Origin: Nannocystis sp.
Lineage (GTDB): Bacteria > Myxococcota_A > Polyangia > Nannocystales > Nannocystaceae
Assembly: GCA_016712315.1 (NCBI GenBank)
Contig: JADJRG010000029.1
Location: 806,001 to 870,000, forward strand
Direction of reading: 5' to 3'
DNA: 64,000 nucleotides
Part shown: piece by piece, positions 1 to 9,053 of the stretch
How the letters are laid out: each line of letters begins with the position of its first letter
Position numbering within the stretch: position 1 is the first letter of the stretch
Notes under the pieces: model-generated
Told to the model about the DNA's origin: nothing
What the model saw: the letters and a program-made list of their open reading frames with translations, nothing else
Database searches by the model: none
Made by a program: the position numbers and the translations under genes

Positions 1-1147
1 GCACGCTGACGTTCGAACCCCCGAACGCGAACGAGTTCGAGAGCGCCGCGCGGGTCTTGGCGGCCCGCCGCGTGAGGTTGACGGTGACGCCGATGGTCTC
101 ATCGAGCGGCGCCCCGCCGACGCTCGCCGGCAGGTACTCGCCCTCGATCGCCGCGATCGTGAGCACGATCTCGGTCGCCCCCGCGGCGCCCAAGAGGTGC
201 CCCGTGTAGCCCTTGGTCGCGACGACGGGCGTCTTGTCGCCGAGCAAGCGGCGGATCGCCATACCTTCGATCGCGTCGTTCTGGCGGGTTCCAGTGCCGT
301 GCACGTTGATATGATCGATCTCCGCGGGCGCGACCCCAGCGACCGCGAGCGCGCGCTGCATCGCGAGCAGCGCGCCCAGCCCCTCAGGGTGCGGGCTGGT
401 CATGTGGTACGCGTCGGAGCTCTCCCCTACCCCGAGCAAGCGGGCTCGCCCGTCGCCCGCACGCTCGACCAGGATCCACGCGCCACCCTCGCCGATGTTG
501 ATCCCCGCCCGCTCTCTGGAGAACGGACGACATGGCTCTGGGGACAGGACCTCGAGGCCAGAGAAGCCGCGCAAGGTCAAGCGGCAGAGCGAGTCGACCC
601 CGCCGACCAAGGCCGCGTCGCAGAGGCCGGCGTCGAGCAGCCGCATCGCCGAGGCGCAAACTTTGGCGCTCGACGAGCACGCGGTCGAGACCAGGTACGC
701 CGGCCCGCGCGCGCCGGCGAGCGACCGTACGACCTTGAGCCCTGCGTCCAGCGCGTGCGATCGCTCGAGCGTGTAGCCAGCGGGCAGCGCCCCGTGCGCC
801 TTGACGTGCGCGTAGGCGCGCTCGGACTCCAAGATCCCGCCGGTGCTCGTGCCCATGAGCACCGCCACGCGACCCGCCCCCCAGCGCGCGCACGCACGTC
901 GCAGCGGCGTCGTCAGATCGGCCAGCGAGAGCTGCGCGAGCCGAGCGAGGCGCGAGTCGTACTCTGCGAGCGACCTGGGCAGCGGCGCCAGCGATCCCCG
1001 GACCAGCCCACAGGTGCCCGTCACCTCGAACTCAGCGGGGCACGGCGCCAACCCTGATCGGCCGGCCTCGAGCGCGCTCAAGACCTCGGCGGTGGTCGTC
1101 CCCATCGCGTTGACGGCGGCGAACGCAGTGATCGGGTAGGCGGCCAT
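1..1147 (-). CDS. Beta-ketoacyl-ACP synthase (FabF/KAS-like), 3' end cut by window edge
   Basis: Condenses an acyl thioester with malonyl-ACP in fatty acid, polyene or polyketide synthesis; cytosolic thiolase fold. The Cys-His-His triad is visible: Cys157 in STACSSS, the first His in HGTGT, and the second in TKGYTGHLLGAAG. The last readable residues, NSFAFGGSNVSV, match the C-terminal signature of the family, so only a few residues are lost beyond the edge. The ATG at 1147 gives a start MAAYPITAFAAVNAMG typical of KAS proteins. It reads in the same direction as the zinc-ribbon gene 48 bases upstream. Without the next genes (ACP, ketoreductase, dehydratase) it cannot be told whether this is primary FabF or part of an aryl-polyene or other secondary cluster. 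Family assignment is secure; the pathway is not. Confidence 0.93.
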   Translation of the reverse strand, partial: MAAYPITAFAAVNAMGTTTAEVLSALEAGRSGLAPCPAEFEVTGTCGLVRGSLAPLPRSLAEYDSRLARLAQLSLADLTTPLRRACARWGAGRVAVLMGTSTGGILESERAYAHVKAHGALPAGYTLERSHALDAGLKVVRSLAGARGPAYLVSTACSSSAKVCASAMRLLDAGLCDAALVGGVDSLCRLTLRGFSGLEVLSPEPCRPFSRERAGINIGEGGAWILVERAGDGRARLLGVGESSDAYHMTSPHPEGLGALLAMQRALAVAGVAPAEIDHINVHGTGTRQNDAIEGMAIRRLLGDKTPVVATKGYTGHLLGAAGATEIVLTIAAIEGEYLPASVGGAPLDETIGVTVNLTRRAAKTRAALSNSFAFGGSNVSV

Positions 1148-1195
1148 CGGCGAGCTGAGCCGAGCATAGCAACCGCGCTCGCGCAATTGAACCGC

Positions 1196-2314
1196 TCACC
1201 GCGATCCGCGCGTAAGGAAGACGATCCCGACCACCACCGCGATCAACAGGATCACGAGGCTCGCGATCTTTACGGCGCTGTAGGGCCGTTCCCCCGCGAT
1301 CCCGCCCGTACGGGCGTTGACGGTCACGCGAAAGATCTTCTCGTGGTAGCGAAAGCTGGTGATCCACAGCGGCAGCAGGCAGTGCTTAAAAGTCACGCCC
1401 TCGTGGTGGACGACCATGCCGCTGATCCTCTGCTCGTCGCCGCCGATGTCGCGCCGGATCGTCGCCTCGATCTGCGGCGACATCCGCTCCTCAGCCCGCC
1501 GAAAGCCCGCCTCAAGGCCGAGCTTGTAGCGCTCGGTCACGAACCCGCTGAGGAACCCCGGATCGTAGGGACGCAGCTCGCGGAGATCCCAGGGCTCAAG
1601 CGCCTCGATCAGCTTGAGCGGCAAGCTCTCCGAGGCGCACACAAGGACGTCGTCGAAGTCGACGCTCACCACCCCCGAGGCGGGGTACCAGCGGGTCCTC
1701 TGCACCTGTCGCGTCTGCGTCTTCCCCTCGGCGTCCTTATAAGACTCGCTCACGTAGTAGTGCTCGCCGCGTTGCCCGCTGTAGCGGGTAGATGTCCGCG
1801 AGTCGTAGGTCCAGTACGGCAGGTAGACGCCGTCCAGCCCCTGCGCGCGGGCGCGCTTGCTCAGGTCTCCTGGCGCGAACCAGCGCGAGCGCACCCACGC
1901 GTCGAAGCGCTCCTTCGCCGCGCGCGCGTCGATCTTGAAGGGGAGCACCGAATCGGGCACGAAGATCGCCGCGTCGCGCTCCTGCACCAGCACCACCGGC
2001 GCCCCGCAGAAGGCGCAGTGGGCGGATTGCCCCGTGATCACCGTCTCGGCCCCGCAGCCCTCGCAGCGCACGCTCTTTCCGCCGCTCGCCAGGGCCGCCG
2101 GGGCGCTCGTCCGCGCCCGCCTCAGCGCGTCGCGGAAGTCGTACTCCTCGATCACGCGCTCGCCGGAGGCGATCACCTGACGGTGGCCGCAGTGCGGACA
2201 CTCGAGCGCGTCAGTGCCTGGCTTAAAGGTCAGGGACGCGCCACACCCGTCACAAGGGAAGGTGCGCGGCTGTTCGTGAGGCGCGGTCGCGCTCGTCCAT
2301 CCGTCGTCGGACAT
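1196..2314 (-). CDS. Double zinc-ribbon protein with C-terminal membrane helix
   Basis: A 372-residue protein of unknown role. Two zinc-ribbon-like Cys quartets are visible at the N-terminus: CDGC (21-24) with CPHC (39-42), and CEGC (84-87) with CAFC (100-103). A central region of about 200 residues follows that I cannot assign, and a single hydrophobic helix (KIASLVILLIAVVVGIVFL) lies near the C-terminus, ending in a short positive tail. The layout suggests a tail-anchored protein with its zinc domains in the cytoplasm. I chose the ATG at 2314 (MSDDGWTSATAPHEQ) because the open frame further upstream is Arg/Ala-rich and overlaps the divergent gene. TFIIB-type zinc-ribbon proteins of this general plan are annotated in many bacteria; function is not known to me. 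Confidence 0.8.
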   Translation of the reverse strand: MSDDGWTSATAPHEQPRTFPCDGCGASLTFKPGTDALECPHCGHRQVIASGERVIEEYDFRDALRRARTSAPAALASGGKSVRCEGCGAETVITGQSAHCAFCGAPVVLVQERDAAIFVPDSVLPFKIDARAAKERFDAWVRSRWFAPGDLSKRARAQGLDGVYLPYWTYDSRTSTRYSGQRGEHYYVSESYKDAEGKTQTRQVQRTRWYPASGVVSVDFDDVLVCASESLPLKLIEALEPWDLRELRPYDPGFLSGFVTERYKLGLEAGFRRAEERMSPQIEATIRRDIGGDEQRISGMVVHHEGVTFKHCLLPLWITSFRYHEKIFRVTVNARTGGIAGERPYSAVKIASLVILLIAVVVGIVFLTRGSR

Positions 2315-2384
2315 CGCCGGGCATGATACACGCCGCGCCCGCCGCCCGACCGTCCCTGGCGCGGCCGCGTGGCATACTCCGTGG

Positions 2385-4304
2385 ATGTCGCTACGCCGCC
2401 GCCTCGCCCTCGCCTCCTTCGCCCTCGTCGCGGCGCCGCTCGCGTGCAAAGGAGGCGGCGGACCCGGGGCAGCCGCCCTCGATCCCGATCTCGCGGCGAT
2501 CGACGCCCGCATCCCCAGCCGCGCCGCGGCGCCGATCAGCGTCCGCGCCGGCTTCATCCGCGACGGCCTCGCCTACGTCGCGTTGCGCCCTGATCGCCTG
2601 ATCGAGTGGGCCCGCTCCCTGCCGGTCCCCCCTGACGCCGCCCGCGAGCTCGCGGACGCCAGCGGCGAGCTCGGCGTCGATCTCCGCAGCGGCGACGTGC
2701 TCGGCTACTTCGGCCTCGATCCCGCGGGGGTGATCACCATGACCCTCGCGCGTCCGCTGCTGCGCGACTCGGACGGCCTCTTCGAGGGGATCGCCCGCCG
2801 CCCGCCCCTCAAGGGCGAAGCCTTCCCCGGAGCGGAAGAGGACCCTCTCCCGCCGGCGCTCACCCAGCGCCTCTCCGCGGTGATCATCCACTCGCGGATC
2901 CACGTGCCGACCAGCGACTCCGCCAAGATCCCCGCGCTGATCCGCGACAAAGTGAAGCCGAACAAGACGAACCTCGCGGACCCGCTCTGCCGCGATCTCG
3001 GCGCCGCATTTTGCTTCGGCGACACCTCCGCGCTGGTGATCGCCCGCAGCGAGGCCGCCGCGCTCGTCGTCGACGTCTTCAACTTCCCGGCGGCGGGCGA
3101 CTACACCGGCAGCGAACGGAGCGAGTCGATCAAGGCCGCCCTCGCGGCGCCGCCGGCGGAGCTCGCGGTGCTGGGTGCGCTCGACGGTGACTTCGTCGTG
3201 TATGTCGACGCCCCGATCATGCCGATCCTTGCGACCGCGACGACCCTCGGAGATCTGACCCGCAGCGCCCGCTACCTCGACCAAGAGAGCCTGCTCGAAG
3301 AGATCGAGCGCCGCCGCCGCACCCTCGTCGGTCTCGAGAAGATCCGCTCGACGCGCCGCCTGCTGCGAGGCGCCCGCCTCGAGGCGAGCGTCACCGGCGG
3401 CGATCTTCGCGCGACCTTCGCCTGGGAGCCCATGGACGCCGCCGCAGGTGAAGCGCTCGATCGCCTGCTCTCCCACCGCGGCGCCCCCCTCAGCGTGCCG
3501 ACGCTCGCGGGTCTCTGCGACGGCGCGCTCTCCTGCTTCCGCATGACGGGCTTGCCGTCGCTCGCCGATCTCGGGGAGATCGCGACGGGCACCTACGCGG
3601 GCCCCGCGAGCGACTTCTCAGAGGCGATGAGCATGGGCGATGAGCTCGCCGGCCTCGCTCTCTTCCTCGAGACCTGGCCGAACCTGCTCGGCGCCAGCCA
3701 TCGCTGGGTGAAGGAGGAGCTCCGCGGCCCTGAGGGCGCGATCTTCAACGGCGTCCTCGACTCGATCAGCCGCTTCGAGGGCGCCGGCGCCAGCATCCGC
3801 GGCCTCAAGATCGACCCTATGAAGGACCCCACCGGGGAGTACATCACCTATCTCCGCGCTGCCACGCCGGAGATCAACCTCATCCGCGGCCTGGCCGGCT
3901 TCGGAGGCGTCCGCTTCGAGCCCCTCGAGGTCGCCGGCGTCGACGCCAAGATCGAGCGCGCGCGGCTCCCTGACGCGGACCTCCCGCTCGCCGTCCTCGC
4001 CGCGACGGATCCCACGAAGGTGAAGAGCGCCGACCAAGATCTCGAGGTCGGCTGGCTCGCGCTCGCCGACGCACCTGAACGGCTCACGTGGCTGCTCGGC
4101 CTGCCGCGCGAGACCGTCGTGCGCCCGGCCTTCTATTACGAGGTCGATCTCTCGCGGATCAGCGCCTCGATCCCCGACATCGAGCGCGAACTAGGCGGCG
4201 CCCGCGCCTGGCTCGACGCTCGGACCGCGCGCGTCAGCTTCACGGTGATCGCTGGTCGTCCGCGCTTCGATCTATTTGTCGGAAAATCTCCCGCTGCGCG
4301 TTGA
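2385..4304 (+). CDS. Predicted lipoprotein of unknown function
   Basis: A 639-residue exported protein. The N-terminus (MSLRRRLALASFALVAAPLAC) has a positive start, a hydrophobic stretch and Cys21 as likely lipidation site, followed by a Gly-rich spacer. The remainder is a soluble mixed sequence with no motif I recognise; it contains several Leu/Ala-rich amphipathic stretches and ends without a membrane anchor. Divergent from the zinc-ribbon gene with 70 bases between them, so a two-way promoter region is likely there. Unusually long for a lipoprotein without recognisable domains. Coding is secure from length, codon bias and signal sequence. Confidence 0.8.
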   Translation: MSLRRRLALASFALVAAPLACKGGGGPGAAALDPDLAAIDARIPSRAAAPISVRAGFIRDGLAYVALRPDRLIEWARSLPVPPDAARELADASGELGVDLRSGDVLGYFGLDPAGVITMTLARPLLRDSDGLFEGIARRPPLKGEAFPGAEEDPLPPALTQRLSAVIIHSRIHVPTSDSAKIPALIRDKVKPNKTNLADPLCRDLGAAFCFGDTSALVIARSEAAALVVDVFNFPAAGDYTGSERSESIKAALAAPPAELAVLGALDGDFVVYVDAPIMPILATATTLGDLTRSARYLDQESLLEEIERRRRTLVGLEKIRSTRRLLRGARLEASVTGGDLRATFAWEPMDAAAGEALDRLLSHRGAPLSVPTLAGLCDGALSCFRMTGLPSLADLGEIATGTYAGPASDFSEAMSMGDELAGLALFLETWPNLLGASHRWVKEELRGPEGAIFNGVLDSISRFEGAGASIRGLKIDPMKDPTGEYITYLRAATPEINLIRGLAGFGGVRFEPLEVAGVDAKIERARLPDADLPLAVLAATDPTKVKSADQDLEVGWLALADAPERLTWLLGLPRETVVRPAFYYEVDLSRISASIPDIERELGGARAWLDARTARVSFTVIAGRPRFDLFVGKSPAAR

Positions 4305-4326
4305 TCGTGGGCGTCTCAGCGCCCGC

Positions 4327-4363
4327 GCGAGCGCAGCCGCCTGCTGCTGCGGGCGCCGCTCGC
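4327..4363 (+). terminator. Possible imperfect terminator hairpin
   Basis: Outer arms GCGAGCG (4327-4333) and CGCTCGC (4357-4363) pair, with an inner CCGC/GCGG pairing around a CTG-rich loop. It lies 23 bases after the stop of the preceding lipoprotein gene. There is no T-run, so function as an intrinsic terminator is uncertain. Confidence 0.3.
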
Positions 4364-4450
4364 TGTAGACCCCTCGAGCGCCGCGGCGCGTGTCGCTGAA
4401 TTTCACCGACAGCGGCCCTCCTGAGCGCGTAACCTGGCCTCGGGGTGGTG

Positions 4451-5308
4451 ATGGGGAGGGGCGGATCAGGCGCGCTGATTGGGGCACTCGTCGCGCCGCT
4501 GCTCGCGTGCCCCGACGGGCCGATGGGGGGCACCAGCACCACCGGTGATGTTGACGCGACGACGACCGACATCGCCACGACGAGCACGACCGCGACCGGT
4601 ACGACCACGGCGGCCTCGACCACCGGCGGCGGGCCACCGGGGTGCCCGCCGAACGCCGACTACTCCTGCCCCGAGACCTATCCCTGCGACCAGGAGCCCT
4701 GCGGCGCGCTGCGCTCGCGGTTCGACGCGGATGGTTGTATGCGGCGGAGCTGTCTGGGCGAAAAGACATGCCCTCAAGGCTATGTCTGTCATGAGCCGGC
4801 GCTTTGGGGCGCCTGCGTCAGCGCCGCGTATGCCTGCTCTGAAGACCATGTTCTTGGCACCTGCGACTGTGAGCGCGGCGACGACTGCGACGCCCGCTAC
4901 TGCGTCGCAGAGGCGGATTTAGCGCCGCTTCGCGAGGTCCCCGCGGGGGTGGCGCGAGTCGAAGACGCGTGCGCGCCGCTCGCTCGACCCGCGGTCGACC
5001 TCGTGATCGGCCTCGACGCGAACAACTGCAAGGCTGCCCCTGGCCCGACCGGCACCCTGCGGATCAGCGTGTGGGACGCCACCGCGCCGCTCGCGCCTGG
5101 CCACTATCCGCTCCGAGATCGAGGCGCCGTCTGGTTCGACCCCGAAGGCGACGGCGATCCCCAGGGCAGCGACGCGGGCTACTTGATCGTGCACACCTGG
5201 ACCGGCAAGGGCCTCAGCGGCGAGTTCGAGGTCCAAGTCGGCGGCCATCGCTTCGTCGGCGCCGTCGAGGCCGCCTTCTATTGCCCCTTCGCGCCGGTTT
5301 GCCCGTGA
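4451..5308 (+). CDS. Cys-rich lipoprotein with Thr/Ser linker
   Basis: A 285-residue surface or periplasmic lipoprotein of unknown role. The N-terminus (MGRGGSGALIGALVAPLLAC) carries a lipobox, then a low-complexity Thr/Ser/Gly/Ala linker of about 35 residues, then a Cys-rich segment (about residues 60-155, some 16 Cys, likely disulfide-bonded) and a C-terminal beta-rich domain without Cys until the final YCPFAPVCP. Two GTG codons directly precede the ATG at 4451; I chose the ATG. It follows the preceding lipoprotein by 146 bases and may have its own promoter. It shares the anchor-plus-linker plan with at least five other proteins in this window. Confidence 0.8.
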   Translation: MGRGGSGALIGALVAPLLACPDGPMGGTSTTGDVDATTTDIATTSTTATGTTTAASTTGGGPPGCPPNADYSCPETYPCDQEPCGALRSRFDADGCMRRSCLGEKTCPQGYVCHEPALWGACVSAAYACSEDHVLGTCDCERGDDCDARYCVAEADLAPLREVPAGVARVEDACAPLARPAVDLVIGLDANNCKAAPGPTGTLRISVWDATAPLAPGHYPLRDRGAVWFDPEGDGDPQGSDAGYLIVHTWTGKGLSGEFEVQVGGHRFVGAVEAAFYCPFAPVCP

Positions 5309-5430
5309 TCAGCCGGGCTGCGGCCGTGATGTGACCCGGTGCACTTGCATCGAGCTCACCCACAGAGCACACCCAGACGTCCTCGCGAGCCGCTTGCATC
5401 TGCCCCTCTCTCCCCCGATCCTCACCGACC

Positions 5431-7374
5431 TTGTCTCCCTCTGACGATCTCGCCGAGCCCGTCGATCCCCTCGACGCCGCCCTGAAGCTGCTCGGCCACG
5501 ACGCCTTTCGTCCCGGCCAGCGCGAGTCGATCGAGGTCTTGCTGTCGGCGGGCCGCCTCGTCTTGATCGCCCCCACTGGCGGCGGCAAGAGCCTCTGCTT
5601 CCAGCTCCCCGCGCTGCTCTTGCCCGGCACGGCCCTCGTCGTCTCGCCCCTGATCGCGCTGATGCACGATCAAGTGCACGCCCTCGACGCCCTCGGCCTG
5701 CCGTCTACCTACCTCGCCTCTACCCTCCCGGGTCCCGAGGTCAGCGCTCGGATGGCCGCGCTCGCCCGCGGCGAGTACAAGATCGTCTACATCGCCCCAG
5801 AGCGGCTCTCTGCGCCCGGCTTTCGCGAGATCATCCGCAAGATCCCGATCTCATTGATCGCGATCGACGAGGCGCACTGCATCGCCGAATGGGGCCACGA
5901 CTTTCGCCCCGAGTACCTGCAGATCGGCGAGTTGCTCGCAGAATTTCCGCGCGCGAGGATCCTCGCCTGCACCGCGACCGCCACCCCGGTGGTCCGCGAC
6001 GAGATCCTCGGCCGCCTCGGCCTGCCCGCCTCGACCCCCCAGATCATCCGCGGCTTCGCCCGCCCCAACCTCGCCCTGCGGGTCCACGAGGTCGAGGACG
6101 CGAGAGATCGTCAACGCGCTGTCGACGCCCAGCTCGCGGAGGCGCTCGGCGAGCCCCCCAAGGTCCCAGCGGGGCGCCGCCCGCTGCTCGACCGCCCCGC
6201 AGCGATCGTCTACGCCCCCACCCGCCGCGACACCGAAGAGGAGCAGGCTCGCCTCGCGCGCCTCGGCTGGCGCGTGCTCGCCTATCACGCCGGCCTCGAT
6301 CCTGCGCAACGAGAGCGGGCGCAACGCGCCTTCACGGCTCGGGAGCTCGACGTCGTCGTCGCGACCAACGCCTTCGGCATGGGGATCGATCGCGCTGATG
6401 TCCGCGCCGTCATTCACCTCGCGCCACCCGGCTCGATCGAGGCCTACTACCAAGAGGTCGGACGCGCCGGTCGCGACGGCGCCCCCGCCTTCGGCCTGCT
6501 CCTCTTCAGCGCCCGCGATCTGCCGCTGCGCCGCCGTCTGCTCGAGCGCCCCACCGACGACGGCCCTCCCGATCCTCGGATCGTCGAGCACAAGTGGGGC
6601 CTCTTCCTCGAGCTGATGCGCTGGGCAGAGGGCGGCTCTTGCCGCCACGACGCGATCCTCCGCTACTTCGGCGACGAAGGCGAGGCCCTCGGCGGCTGCG
6701 GCCGCTGCGACGTCTGCGTCAGCCTCGATAGCGACGACGATGACGACGACGACGACGTCACGCTCATCGTCCGCAAGGCGCTCTCCGCGGTCGCCCGGAT
6801 CGATCGTCGCTTCGGCCTACAAGCCGCCGTCAACCTCCTCAAAGGCCTCGATGATCCTCGCCTCTCCCGCTGCGGCCTCGATCAGACGCCCACCTTCGGT
6901 TGCCTCCGCGAGCACGATCCGGTGTGGTTGATGCGGCTGCTGCGCCGCTGCATCACCGCCGGCTGGGTCGACTTCTCGGGCGATGAGCGGCCCGTCGCCA
7001 TCATCACCGATGCTGGCCGGAGGGTCATGAGGGCCGAGTCCCCCGCGCGCTTGATGTTGCCGCCGCGCGCGCGCGCGGCCGCGCCGCGCAGCCGAGGCGA
7101 TCGGGGCGATCGTGATCGCGCCGCCAAGCCCCCTCCCGAGCGCCTCGACCCTGCCGCCGAGCGGGTCTTTGACGCCCTCCGCGCGCACCGAATGGAGGTC
7201 GCGCGCGGCGAGGGCGTGCCTCCTTACGTCATCGCCAGCGATCGCAGCCTCCGCGAGGTCGCGCTCCTTCGTCCGCGCACCCTCGACGAGCTCAAGCTCG
7301 CCCACGGCATCGGCCCCACCAAGGTCGAGCGCTACGGTGCGGGGCTGCTCGCTGTCGTCCGCGCCTGCGGCTGA
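5431..7374 (+). CDS. recQ: ATP-dependent DNA helicase RecQ
   Basis: 3'-5' DNA helicase acting in recombination and fork repair. Superfamily 2 motifs are clear: Walker A APTGGGKS (47-54), DEAH box (146-149) inside IDEAHCIAEWGHDFRPEY, and motif VI in QEVGRAGRDG. The RecQ zinc site is present (Cys404, Cys423, Cys426, Cys429), followed by a winged-helix region and a C-terminal HRDC domain (about 570-645). The length of 647 is normal for RecQ. A run of eight Asp (435-442) directly after the zinc site is unusual. No ATG lies ahead of the conserved N-terminus, so the TTG at 5431 is the best start. It stands alone; the next gene begins 56 bases on. Confidence 0.96.
   Translation: MSPSDDLAEPVDPLDAALKLLGHDAFRPGQRESIEVLLSAGRLVLIAPTGGGKSLCFQLPALLLPGTALVVSPLIALMHDQVHALDALGLPSTYLASTLPGPEVSARMAALARGEYKIVYIAPERLSAPGFREIIRKIPISLIAIDEAHCIAEWGHDFRPEYLQIGELLAEFPRARILACTATATPVVRDEILGRLGLPASTPQIIRGFARPNLALRVHEVEDARDRQRAVDAQLAEALGEPPKVPAGRRPLLDRPAAIVYAPTRRDTEEEQARLARLGWRVLAYHAGLDPAQRERAQRAFTARELDVVVATNAFGMGIDRADVRAVIHLAPPGSIEAYYQEVGRAGRDGAPAFGLLLFSARDLPLRRRLLERPTDDGPPDPRIVEHKWGLFLELMRWAEGGSCRHDAILRYFGDEGEALGGCGRCDVCVSLDSDDDDDDDDVTLIVRKALSAVARIDRRFGLQAAVNLLKGLDDPRLSRCGLDQTPTFGCLREHDPVWLMRLLRRCITAGWVDFSGDERPVAIITDAGRRVMRAESPARLMLPPRARAAAPRSRGDRGDRDRAAKPPPERLDPAAERVFDALRAHRMEVARGEGVPPYVIASDRSLREVALLRPRTLDELKLAHGIGPTKVERYGAGLLAVVRACG
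6733..6756 (+). repeat. GAC/GAT run coding eight Asp in RecQ
   Basis: Eight consecutive Asp codons (seven GAC, one GAT) inside recQ, at the junction of the zinc-binding and winged-helix domains. It is short, and its repeat nature makes its length prone to change. Confidence 0.9.
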
Positions 7375-7430
7375 GAATCGCCCGTGGCCGGTCCTGCGAC
7401 CGCCGTGGTAGATCGGAGATCGGTCGATCG

Positions 7431-8060
7431 ATGCCTGGCGCAGCCGAGCCTTTGGTCACGCGGATCCTGCTCGTCCGCCACGGCCACTATGAACGAGTAG
7501 GCGAGCTCGGTGACACCGTCTGGGGCCTCTCGACCCTCGGCCGGCGGCAGGCTGCCCGCACAGGTCGGCGCCTCCAGCAGATCGTCGACATCCACGAGAG
7601 CTCCTTCGAGGGCCTCTACTCGAGCCCTTGGCCGCGCGCCCTCCAGACCGCAGAGATCGCCAGCCACGAGCTCGGCGTCGATCGCGTCACCGTCAAACCG
7701 TACCTCCACGAGTCGATCCCGCTGGTCGACGCACCCCTCGCAGAGGACTCGGTGATCAACCACGGCTTACCTGTCACGTCGCCCGAGGATCACGCCAACA
7801 CCGTCCGCCAGGTGACTCGCGTCCGCGAGCGCTTCTTTCATTCGCCGCGCCAACGCAGCACCTACGTGCTCTTCTCGCACGGCAACCTCATCCGCTACCT
7901 CGTCGCCGGCACCCTAAACCTGCCCTTTGAGGCGTGGGGGCGCCTCGACTGCACCCACTGTGGGATCACCGAGATCCGCGTCTTCAGCGACGGCTACGAG
8001 GCGCTCGTCCGCTACAACGACGCCGGGCACCTGCCGCCGTCGTTGCTCACCAACTCATGA
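7431..8060 (+). CDS. Histidine phosphatase family protein
   Basis: Branch-1 histidine phosphatase (phosphoglycerate-mutase-like fold), 209 residues. The catalytic RHG motif is in RILLVRHGHYERV (about 12-24) and the second conserved His is in LFSHGNLIRYL. The phosphohistidine intermediate is formed on the RHG His; the substrate cannot be read from sequence. The N-terminus has no signal peptide, so the enzyme is cytosolic. It follows recQ by 56 bases in the same direction and converges on the ferredoxin reductase gene with a 6-base overlap. PGAM5/SixA-like phosphoprotein phosphatases are possible relatives. Confidence 0.9.
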   Translation: MPGAAEPLVTRILLVRHGHYERVGELGDTVWGLSTLGRRQAARTGRRLQQIVDIHESSFEGLYSSPWPRALQTAEIASHELGVDRVTVKPYLHESIPLVDAPLAEDSVINHGLPVTSPEDHANTVRQVTRVRERFFHSPRQRSTYVLFSHGNLIRYLVAGTLNLPFEAWGRLDCTHCGITEIRVFSDGYEALVRYNDAGHLPPSLLTNS

Positions 8061-9005
8061 CGCCCGCTCGGCCAGCGCGGCGTGTAGCTCGGCGCGCAGC
8101 TCGGCCACCCGCGCCTCATCGCGTAGATCGATCGGGGGCGTCGTGTCGTAGGCCTCGTAGAAGATGCTCGCCGGCAGCGCCTCGGGGATCTCGAGCGCCC
8201 CCCTGATCTTGCGATTGTCGGGGATGAAGCCGCGGTGGAGCAAGCGCTCGATCGTCGCGCCGATCGTGCCTTGCAGCCCACAAATAAGGATCACCGCGCG
8301 GCTGGGATCGAAGCCACCCTCTGGCAGCCCGAGCGCCTGCTCAAGCGCGGGCAAGCGCTCGCGCATAAAGAAGTCCTCCGCCCGACCCTGGTCGCCCGAC
8401 CAGCTCGGATCCTGCTTCGCGCGGCTCACCGTTGGCAGGTAGATCAGCCCCGTCTTCGCCGCCAACGCCTCCATCTCGGCGCGGTAGCCCAGATCTGCGG
8501 CGTATGACACGCCGTGGATGATCACGTGATCACGGAGCGAGATCTCTGGATCGCGGTTCACAGCGGAGCGCGCCATCGAGATAAACGGCGCCAGCCCCGT
8601 GCCGGCGGCGACCAGCACTTTGATCCGCGTGTCCTCGGCCCCGGCCGTCTCCTCGATCGTGAATTTTCCAGTCGGATGAACCCGCACATACATCCGCGCC
8701 CCGGGCCGCTGCTTCCACAGCAGGTGCGTGAACGGGTTGTCCGACTCCGGTCGCTCGACGTAGCGAATGTAGAACTCGATGCAGTCACGGCGCTCTGGCG
8801 CCGACGCGATCGACATCGGCCGCCGCACGCCCCCGAGCTCGGGGTTCACCTCGTTGTTGAGGCCCAGCACCATATATTGCCCGGGTACGAACCACGCGCC
8901 CTCGCCGGGCAGCGGCGCGTCGGGGCGGATCCGAAAGATGCCGAGGAGGGGGGTGACATCCTCGCGCTCGATCAGTGTGGCGTTGTACTCGAGGGGCTTG
9001 GCCAT
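8055..9005 (-). CDS. Ferredoxin--NADP(+) reductase-like flavoprotein
   Basis: A 316-residue FAD-binding oxidoreductase of the FNR superfamily. The N-terminal beta-barrel carries the FAD motif RRPMSIAS (about 61-68); the NAD(P) domain shows AAGTGLAPFISMARS and a C-terminal LICGLQGTIGATIE stretch. It would move electrons between NADPH and ferredoxin or flavodoxin in the cytosol. The C-terminal extension of about 50 residues (from FIPDNRKIRG onward) is longer than in compact FNRs. It is last in a minus-strand run after the HTTM gene (48-base gap). Which carrier protein it serves cannot be told. Confidence 0.88.
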   Translation of the reverse strand: MAKPLEYNATLIEREDVTPLLGIFRIRPDAPLPGEGAWFVPGQYMVLGLNNEVNPELGGVRRPMSIASAPERRDCIEFYIRYVERPESDNPFTHLLWKQRPGARMYVRVHPTGKFTIEETAGAEDTRIKVLVAAGTGLAPFISMARSAVNRDPEISLRDHVIIHGVSYAADLGYRAEMEALAAKTGLIYLPTVSRAKQDPSWSGDQGRAEDFFMRERLPALEQALGLPEGGFDPSRAVILICGLQGTIGATIERLLHRGFIPDNRKIRGALEIPEALPASIFYEAYDTTPPIDLRDEARVAELRAELHAALAERAS

Positions 9006-9053
9006 GCTCCTCAGTGTATCGGAAGCCGCGAGCGCTCGCGATCATCGAGGCGA

